Part shown: positions 50,594-58,629 of the stretch, one piece after another
Numbering within the stretch: position 1 is the stretch's first letter
How the letters are laid out: every line of letters starts with the position of its first letter
Assembly: GCA_049324115.1 (NCBI GenBank)
Contig: JBMOMN010000009.1
Span: 62,001-126,000 of the forward strand
DNA length: 64,000 nucleotides
Reading direction: 5' to 3'
From: UBA5796 sp040752455
GTDB lineage: Bacteria; Chloroflexota; Anaerolineae; Anaerolineales; Villigracilaceae
Notes under the pieces: model-generated
Databases searched by the model: none
The model's input: only the letters and a program-made list of their open reading frames with translations
Told to the model about the DNA's origin: nothing
Translations under genes and position numbers: made by a program

Positions 50594-50947
50594 ATGAATA
50601 AAATCCTGAAACTTGGCCTGTATTGGAAGCCGAGGGTGCTTGGCATCCTGTTCATCCTGTTCGTCAGCCTGTTCGCGTTCGACGTGTTCGAGGTGGGGCT
50701 GGGCTTCTGGGGGACGCTGCTGGCCCTGCTGATCCACCTGCTCCCGTCCATCGTGATGGCGGTCGGCCTGGTCCTGGCCTGGCGCCGGGAATGGGTCGGG
50801 GCGGCGGTCTTTGCCCTGGTTGGCGGCTGGTTCCTGCTGCAATTCGGCAGGGACTGGTTTTCCATCCTGATCCTGGGCGGCATCCCCCTGGTCATCGCCA
50901 TCCTGTTCCTGCTGGGAGGGGTTTACAGGAAGCAGGTGCGCGGCTAA
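50594..50947 (+). CDS. Small four-helix membrane protein
   Basis: 117 residues with four hydrophobic helices (VLGILFILFVSLFAFDVFEV, LLALLIHLLPSIVMAVGLVL, WVGAAVFALVGGWFLLQFG, ILILGGIPLVIAILFLLGGV). GGAGG lies 5 nt upstream of the ATG at 50594. No motif or family recognised; similar small proteins of unknown function are common in bacteria. Confidence 0.75.
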   Translation: MNKILKLGLYWKPRVLGILFILFVSLFAFDVFEVGLGFWGTLLALLIHLLPSIVMAVGLVLAWRREWVGAAVFALVGGWFLLQFGRDWFSILILGGIPLVIAILFLLGGVYRKQVRG

Positions 50948-50977
50948 GGGTAAATTCGCCTTTCTCTGGCAGACAAA

Positions 50978-51068
50978 GCCCTAACGCGAATGACGCGAAG
51001 AGGCGAATGACGCGAATGTATTTTTTAAAAATCCGCGTAATTCGTTCAATTCGCGCAATTCGCGTTAT
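50978..51068. repeat. Direct/inverted repeat cluster (CGCGAAT type)
   Basis: ACGCGAATGACGCGAAGAGG and related units run to about 51019; after an AT-rich spacer the inverse appears (CGCGTAATTCGTTCAATTCG and similar). The whole can fold back on itself. Lies in the gap between convergent genes. Confidence 0.72.
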
Positions 51069-51101
51069 AGATTTGGTTTCGAATTATCGTCTTGCACCGG
51101 A

Positions 51102-51464
51102 TCAGCGGTTAACGGCTTCATACAAGACCTTGCCCTGGGACGTAATTTCTTTCAGGAATGAATCCCCCATTTCAATGCGTTTTTTCAGAGTCTCAGGAGT
51201 TCGGACGATCAGGTCCAGGCCGAATAAATCCCTCTCCAGACTTTGATCGATCAAAAGAGCCTGTTTTATTTCTTTCAGGTCCGTCTCCATGACAACCAGC
51301 AAGTCCACGTCGCTCTCCGGGCGGGGGTTGCCGCGCCCATAAGAACCGAACAGAATAATCTTCTGCGGATGGAACTTTTCCACGATCTGCCACACAATCT
51401 CATCAATGGCTTTTTGGGGAATGCGCTTGCGCTCGAAAATTGAAGGGACGGAAACGAATGTCAT
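51102..51464 (-). CDS. Minimal nucleotidyltransferase (MNT-like)
   Basis: 120 residues. The nucleotidyltransferase core is FGSYGRGNPRPESDVDLLVV, with the GS-x-G-R-G and D-x-D metal-binding residues. MNT proteins usually pair with a HEPN RNase as antitoxin and add AMP to it. No HEPN gene is adjacent on either side, so this copy is an orphan, or acts alone. Start ATG 51464. Confidence 0.82.
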   Translation of the reverse strand: MTFVSVPSIFERKRIPQKAIDEIVWQIVEKFHPQKIILFGSYGRGNPRPESDVDLLVVMETDLKEIKQALLIDQSLERDLFGLDLIVRTPETLKKRIEMGDSFLKEITSQGKVLYEAVNR

Positions 51465-51509
51465 GATAATTTGGCCTATGTTTCTCTGAGAAAATTATAG
51501 CATGTTACT

Positions 51510-52544
51510 TCAATTGCCCTTCACCAGCTTTGGCCCTTCCGGCGTATCCTGGACCGTCCAGCCGAGGGCGGCGATCTCGTCCCGCAGGCGGTCGGATTCG
51601 GCCCAGTCCTTGTCGAGGCGGGCCTTTTGGCGGCGGTCGGCCAGGGCCTGGACTTCGGCCGGGGGAGCGGAATCGGCCGCCACGTCCAGGGCGCTGCGGA
51701 CGAGTTCCCACACCTCAGCCGGGATGTCGTCTTCGGGTTCGGGCCAGGTGCAGCAATCGCCCAGGACGCGGATGTCGAAACTGGAGCCGTTGGGATAGAC
51801 TTCTTCCTCGTCTTCCTTGAGCACCGTGACCGCCCCCACCCCGCTGGTGCGGCACACGCCGGTCGCCACGTCCCAGATCAGGCCGGTGTGCTCGTCCAGG
51901 CCGATGATGACGTGGCCGGGGGCCAGGAGCGAGCGGAACTCGTCGAAACGGTCGAGGCCGATGAAGCAGCGGCTGGTATCCACGTCTTCGCCGCCCTCGG
52001 CGTTGTTCCAGTGCGGGACGAAGGTGATGTCCAGCCCGAAGGCCGAGAACAGGTCGAGGCCGGGCTTGCCGTGGACGTCTTCGCCGACTTTGAAGATCTC
52101 ATAGACCGGGATGGCGGCGGCGCTGACCGCGACGGCCGCGGCGCTGGCAAAGACCAGGGTGGCGCCCAAGCGGTGGCGGGCGCGGACCACGTCCCAGGCC
52201 AGGCTGCCCTGCAACTGGCGCACGGCGTAGGTCGGGCTGCCGGCGCCCATGAAGATCAGGTCGGCAGTCAGGAGGGGTTTGATGATCTCGGGGTCGTCGG
52301 GGCCGAAGGGGGTGCCGCGCTTGCGGGCCGGGACGAGTGAAATCTCAGGCTTGTAGTTTTGCAGGCGGGTCTTCAGGTAATCGCCGACGCGCCCGGCGAC
52401 CTGGGAGGCGTTCAGTTCGAAGCCCGCCGGGGTCTCCAGGATGGCGATCCGCAGGGGCTGGGGCAGGTTCTTCGCCAGGCTCTCGAAGATGCGCCCGCCG
52501 GAGTAGGCGGTTTCGCCGGAGCCGAGGAAGGCGATCTGTCCCAT
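51510..52544 (-). CDS. S51-like (class I amidotransferase fold) domain fused to a cysteinyl-tRNA synthetase-type tail
   Basis: 344 residues from ATG 52544 (ATG 52565 is an alternative). Residues 1-245 resemble the peptidase S51/cyanophycinase-like fold (GQIAFLGSGETAYSG, LIFMGAGSPTYAVRQL, LVFASAAAVAV with a Ser at the elbow, GLDEHTGL). Residues ~290-344 (LADRRQKARLDKDWAESDRL, LGWTVQDTPEGPKL) match the C-terminal end of bacterial CysRS. The catalytic part of CysRS is absent. The combination may bind tRNA-Cys or simply reuse the helix pair. Confidence 0.75.
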   Translation of the reverse strand: MGQIAFLGSGETAYSGGRIFESLAKNLPQPLRIAILETPAGFELNASQVAGRVGDYLKTRLQNYKPEISLVPARKRGTPFGPDDPEIIKPLLTADLIFMGAGSPTYAVRQLQGSLAWDVVRARHRLGATLVFASAAAVAVSAAAIPVYEIFKVGEDVHGKPGLDLFSAFGLDITFVPHWNNAEGGEDVDTSRCFIGLDRFDEFRSLLAPGHVIIGLDEHTGLIWDVATGVCRTSGVGAVTVLKEDEEEVYPNGSSFDIRVLGDCCTWPEPEDDIPAEVWELVRSALDVAADSAPPAEVQALADRRQKARLDKDWAESDRLRDEIAALGWTVQDTPEGPKLVKGN

Positions 52545-52593
52545 GGTGCTGGATGTGTGGTGCATGGTTTTCTCTTTTCGGTAATGCCAGGGG

Positions 52594-52657
52594 AGGGGCG
52601 ACTCGCCAGGACTTTTTGGCAGGAATCTTGACTCTCAGCGCTGGGTGAGTCGCCCCT
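52594..52657. repeat. Palindromic element (AGGGGCGACTC type)
   Basis: AGGGGCGACTC (52594-52604) pairs with GAGTCGCCCCT (52647-52657). Lies between the S51-type gene and the peroxiredoxin-like gene. One of the window's intergenic palindrome families. Confidence 0.75.
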
Positions 52658-52665
52658 ACAGGGGG

Positions 52666-53118
52666 TTACATCTTATCCAACAATTTCAGGACCAGGGCGT
52701 TCTCCGGGATGTCGGCCATGGAGGCGCCGTAGTGCTGGTAGCGGATGTAGCCGTCATGGTCAACCAGCATCAGGGCGGGCATTCGTCCCAGTTTGAGCAG
52801 GTTGACCTCCTGCTTGTAAATTTTGGCGACGAGGTGCCTCGGGTCGGGCAGGCCGATGAAGGGGATGTTGTGTTCGGTCCAGTAGTGCCGGAATTTTTCC
52901 AGGGTGTTTGGGCCGACAGCCAGGATTTCCGCCTCACGGGCGGTGTAGGCCGCGTAGTCCTCGCTCATGCGGGCGAGGTGGGCGCGGCAGTAGGGTCACA
53001 GGAAGCCGCGCAGGAAAGCCAGGACGATCTTCTGCCTGCCGCGATAATCCGACAGGCGGACGGCGTTCCCCTGCAAATCCGTCAATTCGAAGTCGGGAGC
53101 GAGTTTCTTTTCAGTCAT
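52666..53118 (-). CDS. Probable selenocysteine-containing peroxiredoxin/thioredoxin-like protein (in-frame UGA)
   Basis: Read straight through, 150 residues of an AhpC/TSA-like redoxin: MTEKKLAPDFELTDLQG start, then IVLAFLRGFL-U-PYCRAHL. Codon 41 is TGA (52998-52996) exactly where the peroxidatic Cys of the RGFWCPYC-type motif belongs; Cys44 is the partner, giving U-x-x-C. The part after the TGA continues perfectly (VGPNTLEKFRHYW, FIGLPDPRHLVAKIY) to the stop at 52666. A strong hairpin follows the UGA at the distance typical of bacterial SECIS. Alternative: a nonsense mutation, or a separate 100-residue protein from ATG 52968. selA-D genes are not in the window. Confidence 0.78.
52949..52988 (-). 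promoter_or_regulatory. SECIS-like hairpin just after the UGA
   Basis: In the mRNA, 8 nt after UGA: stem GCCGCG/CGCGGC, a 4x4 internal loop (ccca/acua), stem CCUCGC/GCGAGG and an 8-nt apical loop CCGCAUGA. Bacterial SECIS elements start right after the UGA with an apical loop ~16-37 nt away; this one is at ~24-31. The apical G is at loop position 3, slightly off the usual rule. Confidence 0.55.
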
Positions 53119-53130
53119 GGTCCCGGTTCC

Positions 53131-53811
53131 TTACGTTTCATGCTGTGGTTCTCGTTGCGACAATTCACGCGCTTTCTGCCAGATTTCATCGAACATCTCG
53201 ACCGTCAGCCGGCCGGTCTGGGTGTTCTGCCGGCTGGGGTGGTAGGATGCCAGCAGCCAGCGGCCGGCGTCCAGTTTGAAGACAGCCCCATGAGCGAATT
53301 TATTACGCAGTCCGGGCGTCTGATAAATGCATAAAACCCTGTCGAAAGCGATCCGGCCCAGGGCAACGATGACCTTGGGCCGCAGGATATCCAGTTCGCG
53401 CTCCAAGAAAGGCTGGCAGTTGTCGAGTTCGGCGGCAGACGGCTTGTTGCCCGGCGGGGCGCAGCGCCCGGATGCGGTGACGTACAGGCCGGTCAGGGTC
53501 AGGCCGTCATCGCGGGAGGTCGACTCGGGCTGGCTGGCGAAGCCGGCGCGGTAAAGGGCCGGGAACAGGAAATCCCCCGAGGCGTCGCCGGTGAACTGGC
53601 GTCCGGTCCGGTTCGAGCCGTGGGCGCCCGGGGCCAGGCCCACGACCAGGACCTGCGCGGCCGGGTCGCCAAATCCCGGCACGGGACGTCCCCAATAATC
53701 CCAATCCCGGTAGGCCCGGCGTTTGGCGCGGGCCACCGCCTCCCGCCATTCGACCAGGCGCGGGCATTTCCGACAGGCAACGATCTCAGCGTTCAGGTTT
53801 TCGAGGCTCAT
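53131..53811 (-). CDS. Family 5-type uracil-DNA glycosylase (UdgB-like)
   Basis: 226 residues. The Fe-S-binding cysteines are in IVACRKCPRL, ASGRCAPPGNKP and later; the catalytic motif is VVGLAPGAHGSNRTGRQFTG, the family 5 form (A-HG-N-R-TGR, without the usual catalytic Asp), and the second motif is ASYHPSRQNTQTG. It removes uracil, and in this family also hypoxanthine, from DNA. It ends 12 nt before the peroxiredoxin-like gene, so they share a transcript. Confidence 0.9.
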   Translation of the reverse strand: MSLENLNAEIVACRKCPRLVEWREAVARAKRRAYRDWDYWGRPVPGFGDPAAQVLVVGLAPGAHGSNRTGRQFTGDASGDFLFPALYRAGFASQPESTSRDDGLTLTGLYVTASGRCAPPGNKPSAAELDNCQPFLERELDILRPKVIVALGRIAFDRVLCIYQTPGLRNKFAHGAVFKLDAGRWLLASYHPSRQNTQTGRLTVEMFDEIWQKARELSQREPQHET

Positions 53812-53926
53812 GGGCACCACCGGCAGGGATTTTCACAATTGTAAATGAAGACCACAGAAATAAAAGGGATTCTGTGTTAGTTTCATCATATAATAACAGC
53901 CACCAAACAAGAAAAAGGTTGAGCCA

Positions 53927-56900
53927 TTGAAAAACCAGCAGCGAGTTTTCTCCATCATCGTGGGGATTGGTATTCTTCTCGCAAACTTCGCACCTGAAAG
54001 CGAGAGCCTGTCGCTGCACTCCCCAAAAACAGCGCCATCTTTCCCCTTCCAGAACATCCGCTTCGAGCACCTGGCTGTCGAAGACGGCCTGCCGCACGCG
54101 ACCGTTTTGTCCGTGTTGCAGGACCGGCAGGGATTCATGTGGTTCACCACAGCCGACGGCCTGAGCCGTTACGACGGGTACACTTTTACCACATTCCGGC
54201 ACGACACCCAGAACCCCAATTCGCTCAGCAACAACAATACCTTCGCCCTGCTCGAAAGCCGGGACGGGCTGATCTGGATCGGCACCGACCCCGGCGGCCT
54301 GAACGTGTACGACCCCAAAACCGGGACCTTCAGCCTGTACGTCCACGACCCGCTCGACCCGGCCAGCCTGGCCGACAACAGCATCTGGTCCCTGCTGGAG
54401 GACCGGGACGGGAGCATCTGGGTCGGGACGCGCGGCGGCCTGAGTCACCTGGACCGGGCGACCGGGAAATTCACGAATTACGTCCCCGACCCCGACAACC
54501 CGCGGGCGCTGGCAGACGGAGTGATCTACCGCATCTACCAGTACCGGGACGGGACGATCTGGGCCGGGACCCGTCTCGGCTTGCACCGCCTCGACCCGGA
54601 GACCGGCGATTTCACCATCTTCAAGAACGACCCGGAAGACCCGGCGAGCATCAGCAGCAATAATGTCTGGGCCATGCTGGAAGACAGCCGGGGCAACTTC
54701 TGGGTCGGCACTCGCGGCGGGGGACTCAACCTGTTCGACCCGGCAACCGGGGCCTTCAAGGCCTACCGCTACGACGAGAACGATCCTGCCAGCATCAGCG
54801 ACAACCGCCTGTGGTTCATCTACGAAGACCGCTCCGGGGACCTGTGGGTGACGACCGAGAACGGCGGCTTGAACCTGTTCGACCCCGCAACCGGGAAATT
54901 CACCTCTTTCAAGCATAACCCGAACGACCCCTCCAGCCTGAGCAATAACGACACCTTCTGGATCACGGAAGACCGCTCCGGCGTGCTGTGGGTGACCAGC
55001 CGCTACGGGGGCGTGAACCTGTTCACGCCGACCCTGCACCGCTTCGGCCTCTACCGCAGCATCCCCGGCGACCCAAACTCGCTGTCTTCCAATAGCGTTT
55101 ACTCCGTCCTTTCGGAAGGCGAGGTCGTCTGGATCGGCACTTTCGGCGGCGGACTCAACCGTCTTGACCGCAAGACCGGCAAAATGACCGTCTACGTGAA
55201 CGATCCCGACGACCCGGCCAGCCTCTCGAACAACAAGATCTACTACGTTTTTCGTGACGAAAGCGGGGACCTGTGGGCCGCCACCTCCGGCGGCGGACTC
55301 AACCGCCTGGACCCGGAAACCGGCCGGTTCACCGCCTACCGCTACTCGCCCGACGCGCCGGAGGTGATCGGGAGCAATTTCCTGACCACCATCGAATCCG
55401 CCGGGGAGGGCCGCCTGTGGGTGGGCACCCTCGGCTACGGGCTGGACCTGTTCAACACCCGCACCGGCAAACTGGACCGGCATTACCATCACGAAGCTGA
55501 TAATCCCAACTCGTTGAGCGAGGATACCGTTTACGACCTGGCCGTTGACCGGGACGGGAAGGTCTGGATCGCCACCGCCCGGGGCGGCCTGGACCTGCTC
55601 GACCCGCGAACGGACACCTTTACCCACCACCAGAACAAACCCGACAACCCGAACAGCATCCTCAGCGATACGGTCCACGCCATTTACCTGGACGAAGAGA
55701 ACGGCATGGTTTGGGCCGGGACCTCCGGCGGCCTGAGCGGGCTGGACATCGCCAGCGGGGTGTGGCAAAACTACACCACCCGCGACGGGCTGCCGAACGA
55801 CACTATCATGGGCGTCCAGCCGGACGGGGAAGGCGGCCTGTGGGTCAGCACCAGCAAGGGCATCAGCCATCTCGACCTCCGCGACGGGACCTTCCGCAAT
55901 TACGACGCCCGCGACGGCCTGCAAGGCGACCAGTTCCAGATCGCCAGCTCCAGCCTCGGACCGGACGGAAAAATCTTCTTCGGCGGCTCCAACGGGTTGA
56001 CCTACTTCCATCACCAGGACATCAGCCCAAACCCGTACCTGCCGCCGGTGGTTTTCACCGAGTTCCAGATCTTCAACAAGCCCGTTCCGGTGGGGAGCGA
56101 AATCCTGCCCCGCCCGGTCGAGCAAATGGACCGGCTGGTCTTGAGCTACGACCAATCCGTCTTCACGATCAAGTTCGCGGCGTTGAGCTACCAGTCGCCG
56201 TCGAAGAACCGCTACCAATACAAGATGGACGGCTTCGACCGGGACTGGTCGCCGCCCCTGGCCCGCCCCGAGGCCACCTACACCAACCTCTCACCGGGCG
56301 TTTACACGTTCATGGTGCGGGCCGCCAACAACGACGGCATCTGGAACGAAGAGCCGGCCGAGATCATCATCGAGATCCAGCCGCCCTGGTGGGGGACGTG
56401 GTGGTTCAGTATGCTGGCCGCCCTGTCCATCGTCGCCCTGGTCGCGGGCGGCGTGCAGTTGCGCATCCGCAGCATCCGCACCATCAACCGCGAACTGGAA
56501 AAGCGCGTCAACGGCCGGACCAAGGAATTGCAGGACGCCCAGGACCGTTTGAGCGTGGCTAACGCCGAACTCCAGAAACAACTCGACGAGATCACCGAAT
56601 TGGAGAAAAAGGTCCGGGAGCAGGCCATCCGGGACGCGCTGACCGGGCTTTACAATCGCCACCACCTCTCCGACGTGCTGGATTCGGAGTTCAGCCGCGC
56701 CAGCCGCAAAACGCATTCGATCGCCTTCCTGCTGGTTGACCTGGACCACTTCAAGCAGATCAACGACCAGCACGGGCATCACGTCGGCGACCAGGCGCTC
56801 CGCGAAGCGGCCCAGGTCATCCAGAACAAGACCCGCCGCAGCGACAGCGCCTTCCGTTACGGCGGGGAGGAGTTCCTGCTGATCATCCCGGAGATCAGCA

Positions 56901-57127
56901 CCGAGGAAGCCGTCGCCCGGGCCGAACAACTCTGCCGGGACATCCACGCCCTCCATATCCTGCACGAGGATGTGATCATCCGCGTGCGCGCCTCCATCGG
57001 GGTCGCGGTCTACCCCCTGCACGGCCAGAACAGCGACGAGATGCTCATCCGGGCCGACCGGGCCCTCTACCGGGCCAAAAGCGCAGGCGGCAACCAGGTC
57101 GTGCTGTATTCCCCCGAAGAAGAATAA
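53927..57127 (+). CDS. Sensor-propeller diguanylate cyclase (Reg_prop, Y_Y_Y, GGDEF)
   Basis: 1066 residues. N-terminal hydrophobic segment (SIIVGIGILLANFA, signal or anchor), then a long series of 40-50-residue two-component-regulator propeller repeats (DGLIWIGTDPGGLNVYDPKT and alike, ~45-740), a Y_Y_Y domain (~745-810), membrane helix (~822-845), coiled coil and a GGDEF domain (~900-1060) with GGEEF at residue 979, so it should make c-di-GMP. Such periplasmic propellers usually bind polysaccharide signals. TTG start at 53927 with AAGG upstream. Most known proteins with this sensor end in a histidine kinase. Confidence 0.9.
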   Translation: MKNQQRVFSIIVGIGILLANFAPESESLSLHSPKTAPSFPFQNIRFEHLAVEDGLPHATVLSVLQDRQGFMWFTTADGLSRYDGYTFTTFRHDTQNPNSLSNNNTFALLESRDGLIWIGTDPGGLNVYDPKTGTFSLYVHDPLDPASLADNSIWSLLEDRDGSIWVGTRGGLSHLDRATGKFTNYVPDPDNPRALADGVIYRIYQYRDGTIWAGTRLGLHRLDPETGDFTIFKNDPEDPASISSNNVWAMLEDSRGNFWVGTRGGGLNLFDPATGAFKAYRYDENDPASISDNRLWFIYEDRSGDLWVTTENGGLNLFDPATGKFTSFKHNPNDPSSLSNNDTFWITEDRSGVLWVTSRYGGVNLFTPTLHRFGLYRSIPGDPNSLSSNSVYSVLSEGEVVWIGTFGGGLNRLDRKTGKMTVYVNDPDDPASLSNNKIYYVFRDESGDLWAATSGGGLNRLDPETGRFTAYRYSPDAPEVIGSNFLTTIESAGEGRLWVGTLGYGLDLFNTRTGKLDRHYHHEADNPNSLSEDTVYDLAVDRDGKVWIATARGGLDLLDPRTDTFTHHQNKPDNPNSILSDTVHAIYLDEENGMVWAGTSGGLSGLDIASGVWQNYTTRDGLPNDTIMGVQPDGEGGLWVSTSKGISHLDLRDGTFRNYDARDGLQGDQFQIASSSLGPDGKIFFGGSNGLTYFHHQDISPNPYLPPVVFTEFQIFNKPVPVGSEILPRPVEQMDRLVLSYDQSVFTIKFAALSYQSPSKNRYQYKMDGFDRDWSPPLARPEATYTNLSPGVYTFMVRAANNDGIWNEEPAEIIIEIQPPWWGTWWFSMLAALSIVALVAGGVQLRIRSIRTINRELEKRVNGRTKELQDAQDRLSVANAELQKQLDEITELEKKVREQAIRDALTGLYNRHHLSDVLDSEFSRASRKTHSIAFLLVDLDHFKQINDQHGHHVGDQALREAAQVIQNKTRRSDSAFRYGGEEFLLIIPEISTEEAVARAEQLCRDIHALHILHEDVIIRVRASIGVAVYPLHGQNSDEMLIRADRALYRAKSAGGNQVVLYSPEEE

Positions 57128-57146
57128 AGCCGATTGTCTCCATAAA

Positions 57147-57331
57147 CTTCGGAAGTCGTTTTTGGGGTCTTGACAGCTGGCCTGTTTGCCGAAAAACATC
57201 AGTTTTTCCGGCTCTCCCGTTTTTACTGGGAAAACCTTTGAAACACGAAGGAACACGAAGGCAACTAAGGAAAAACTCGTCCGACAGTGCGCCTTTTCTC
57301 CCTTTGAGAGCCTTCGTGACCCTTTGTGTTT
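57147..57331. repeat. Intergenic repeat cluster (ACTTCGGAAGT and CACGAAGG types)
   Basis: The palindrome ACTTCGGAAGT lies at 57148-57158. Then AACACGAAGG units from 57243, with CACGAAGGC (57254-57262) and inverse GCCTTCGTG (57310-57318), AAACAC (57241) and GTGTTT (57326). No gene or other motif is seen between 57128 and 57368. Confidence 0.7.
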
Positions 57332-57368
57332 AGGCTCGTTCCCGCTAATTGCGGAAGAGCCGTTTTTC

Positions 57369-57398
57369 CAAAAGGCTACCCTTCCAGGTAGCCTTTTG
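57369..57398 (-). terminator. Terminator overlapping the end of the AlaX gene
   Basis: Stem CAAAAGGCTACC/GGTAGCCTTTTG (57369-57380 with 57387-57398), 6-nt loop. On the minus strand it reads into GGAAAAACGG. The AlaX stop lies within it. Confidence 0.72.
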
Positions 57399-58593
57399 TG
57401 TTGGCGAACAAGCCTTCCAGCGCGTCCCCGTCCACCGGGCCGCCGCCCTGGGCCAGCCTGGCGTCTCCGCCGCCGCGCCCACCGAACGGGGCCAGGTGCT
57501 TCTGGAGCAGGTCACGCGCGTCCAGGCCGGTGTCGTCGGCGCAGGAGGCCACCAGCGACAGTTTCCGCCCATCGAAAGCCACGAGCAGGCTCACGGTCCC
57601 GGCCCGCCCACGCAGTTTCTGGGCCAGGATGCGCAGGTCGGCGGGGTCGCGTCCCTCGAAGAGCGCCGTCACCAGCCGCCGCGTCCCCACCGGCCCGGCG
57701 GCTTCGGCCAGCTTCCCGGCCTCCAACTCCAGCGCGATTTCGCGCAAATTGTCCAGCTCGAAACTGGCCTGCTTCAACTGGGCCTGCAAGCGTTCGATGC
57801 TCCCAACCACCCCGTCCAGGCCGGTATCCAGAGCCAGGGCCGCGCCCTGGGCGGCGGCCTGCGCCTGCTGGAAGAACTCCAGCGCCTGCGCGCCGGCCAC
57901 GAAATGGACCCGCAGTTTCTGGTTGGCCCGCTCGGTGCGGACGATCTTGAGCACCCCGACCATGCCGGTGCTCAGGCAGTGCGTCCCGCCGCAGGGGGTG
58001 ATGTCCAACCCGTCCACTTCGACGACCCGGATGCGCCCGGTGACTTTGGGCGGCTTGCGGAAGGGGATATTGGGGACGTCGGCGTCGGTCACGTAATAGG
58101 ATTTGACCGGGCGGTTCTCGAACAGGACCCCGTTGGTGAAGGTTTCCACCCGGTTCAAATCGGACCCGGAAACTGCTCCCGTTGTGGAGGCCGGGTCGGT
58201 GTCGAGGTCAATCGTCGAGGGCGAATCGCCGTTGATGTTGGCCGAGATCGAGTCGATGCCCAGCACTTCGATGAACGCGGCCGACAGGATGTGCTGGCCG
58301 GTATGGTGCTGCATGTGGCGGAAGCGGCGTTCCCCGTCAATGCGGGCGGGGTGAAGGCCGGGATCAACTTTCCGGTCGAGCACGTGGAGGATCTCGCCGT
58401 CCTGTTTGACCACGTCCAGCACGCGGGCCGGGCCGAGGCTCCCGGTATCGTGCTCCTGTCCGCCGCTGGTCGGGTAAAAGTAGGTGCGGGGCAGGACCGC
58501 GCCGAAGCGTCCGTCCGGCAGGGTCAGGACTTGCGTCACCTCGGCGGTAAAGTCGAGGGTCAGGGGGTCGTCGAAATAGAGTTGTTCGGTCAT
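57376..58593 (-). CDS. Alanyl-tRNA editing protein (AlaX-L type, with DHHA1)
   Basis: 405 residues. The editing domain (~1-240) has zinc ligands HHTGQHIL and CGGTHC, as in the AlaRS editing site. The C-terminal part is a coiled coil followed by a DHHA1 domain with the GGRGGGDARLAQGGG loop. It has no aminoacylation domain, so it hydrolyses Ser- or Gly-tRNA(Ala) in trans. Start ATG 58593. It lies downstream of queA, giving two tRNA-related genes in a row. Confidence 0.92.
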   Translation of the reverse strand: MTEQLYFDDPLTLDFTAEVTQVLTLPDGRFGAVLPRTYFYPTSGGQEHDTGSLGPARVLDVVKQDGEILHVLDRKVDPGLHPARIDGERRFRHMQHHTGQHILSAAFIEVLGIDSISANINGDSPSTIDLDTDPASTTGAVSGSDLNRVETFTNGVLFENRPVKSYYVTDADVPNIPFRKPPKVTGRIRVVEVDGLDITPCGGTHCLSTGMVGVLKIVRTERANQKLRVHFVAGAQALEFFQQAQAAAQGAALALDTGLDGVVGSIERLQAQLKQASFELDNLREIALELEAGKLAEAAGPVGTRRLVTALFEGRDPADLRILAQKLRGRAGTVSLLVAFDGRKLSLVASCADDTGLDARDLLQKHLAPFGGRGGGDARLAQGGGPVDGDALEGLFANTKGYLEG

Positions 58594-58629
58594 AGATTTA
58601 CCTGATGAGGGTGCGTCGCACTCGCGGGG

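Noticed and set aside
23457..51068. Repeat clusters as CRISPR arrays
   Set aside because: Units are 7-10 bp with no regular spacers, and no cas genes are in the window.
52666..52968. A stand-alone 100-residue protein starting at 52968
   Set aside because: It would lack the first half of the redoxin fold, while the upstream half is present in frame with a proper ribosome site.
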